Source: an uncultured Ruminococcus sp. (GTDB lineage: Bacteria; Bacillota; Clostridia; Oscillospirales; Ruminococcaceae). From it: 14,495 bases of DNA. The notes beneath the pieces were generated by a model. It worked only from the letters and a program-made list of their open reading frames with translations, was not told where the DNA came from and did not search any database. This document shows, piece by piece, positions 14,092 to 14,495 of this stretch. Each line of letters starts with the position of its first letter. The stretch's first letter is position 1. Location of the stretch: positions 1 through 14,495 of the forward strand of contig CAMWUB010000013.1 in assembly GCA_947177345.1 (NCBI GenBank), read 5' to 3'. Position numbers and translations under genes: made by a program.

Positions 14092-14495
14092 GTATAATAT
14101 TTATAAAAATTCAAGAGACGCAAGCTGGAAATTTCTGCTTGAATACGGTGTTTCAAGCCTTCCGCTTGATTTGAAGAAGATAGTCGCACAGATGGGTGTT
14201 ACAGTACGCCGTGACAATGCCGGAATACTCATGCCTAATGAACTCGGCATAACCGTAAATTCAGACGGTAAATTTCATATTATAGTACGTGATACACCCA
14301 TACAGCAGAAACGCTATACTATTGCCCATGAAATCGGACATATAGTGTTAGGACACACTGAACTTTCTGAAAATCCCTACATAGACGAATACGCCGCTGA
14401 AAGATTCGCAACCGGTATACTTTCACCGGCGTGTGTGTTATGGGGGCTTGATATTCATTCTGCTGAAGATATATCTGAAATATGTATTATTTGCA
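14090..14495 (+). CDS. ImmA/IrrE-family metallopeptidase, partial (3' end outside the window)
   Basis: At least 135 codons are seen. The zinc-binding motif is HEIGHIVLGH (about residues 84-93), preceded by RYTIA as usual in the family. The third ligand is probably the Glu in EYAAERFATGILSP (about 102-115), where ImmA-type proteins have E-x-x-A-x-x-F-A-x-x-[LI]-L-x-P. Family members cleave a partner XRE repressor to release an element or stress regulon, as ImmA does with ImmR in ICEBs1. It follows the repressor gene by about 50 bases on the same strand. The start is TTG at 14090, with GGAGGTG 6 bases upstream; no ATG suits, as the next in frame lies inside the conserved part. The poor start codon and hairpin imply low expression. 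Confidence 0.88.
   Translation, partial: MYNIYKNSRDASWKFLLEYGVSSLPLDLKKIVAQMGVTVRRDNAGILMPNELGITVNSDGKFHIIVRDTPIQQKRYTIAHEIGHIVLGHTELSENPYIDEYAAERFATGILSPACVLWGLDIHSAEDISEICIIC

Larger units (their letters stand above)
10069..14495. mobile_element. Mu-type transposable element or prophage, control and transposition module (right part missing)
   Basis: A MuA-type DDE transposase, a MuB-type AAA+ ATPase and two small HTH genes form one tight operon. They diverge from an XRE repressor and an ImmA/IrrE peptidase. This is the c-ner-A-B layout of Mu-like phages combined with a repressor/peptidase pair of the ICE type. One end probably lies in 9970-10068, between the last small gene and the promoter of a chromosomal-looking transporter; I found no convincing terminal repeat or target duplication. 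The other end is outside the window. No capsid, portal or tail genes are seen downstream of the MuB gene, where Mu would have them. Confidence 0.75.

Overview
The window looks like low-GC Firmicutes DNA, most probably a Ruminococcus-like member of the Oscillospiraceae/Clostridia. The evidence is AT-rich intergenic DNA, strong AGGAGG-type ribosome binding sites, textbook sigma-A promoters (TTGACA-17-TATAAT class), and sigma/anti-sigma pairs whose membrane proteins carry long Thr-rich linkers. I could not run searches, so the taxon is an inference from sequence style.

Left part (1-5440). A GntR-type regulator gene runs off the left edge. Two sigma/anti-sigma pairs follow, back to back around a shared intergenic region of about 240 bp. 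The leftward pair is an ECF-like sigma-70 gene with one base apparently missing at about 2010, followed with ATGA overlap by a single-pass membrane protein that has a Thr-rich linker and two C-terminal beta-type domains. The rightward pair is an intact sigma gene overlapping a 798-residue single-pass protein with three copies of an LPEG-type domain outside the membrane. Both pairs end at terminators that share a 13-bp sequence resembling the anti-Shine-Dalgarno.

Middle part (5442-9970). All genes are on the minus strand and look like ordinary chromosome: a MATE efflux protein, L-lactate dehydrogenase, a cytidylate-kinase-like P-loop protein, and an ArsB/NhaD-type ion transporter. The transporter and the kinase-like gene form a two-gene operon. 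MATE, ldh and the transporter operon each have a near-consensus promoter; MATE and ldh are also separated by a clear terminator.

Right part (10069-14495, runs off the edge). This is the control and transposition module of a Mu-type element. A compact leftward operon encodes a Ner/Cro-like HTH protein, a MuA-type DDE transposase (D261, D326, E378), a MuB-type HTH-AAA+ ATPase and a small HTH protein. Divergently, an XRE repressor precedes an ImmA/IrrE metallopeptidase that is cut by the window end. The leftward promoter is a perfect consensus whose 17-bp spacer is filled by a palindromic operator; a weaker second copy lies exactly 32 bp away, near the repressor promoter. The peptidase ribosome binding site and TTG start are embedded in a terminator-like hairpin. 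The likely logic is lysogeny-style repression of transposition, relieved when the peptidase inactivates the repressor. No phage structural genes are visible, and the element ends are not resolved.
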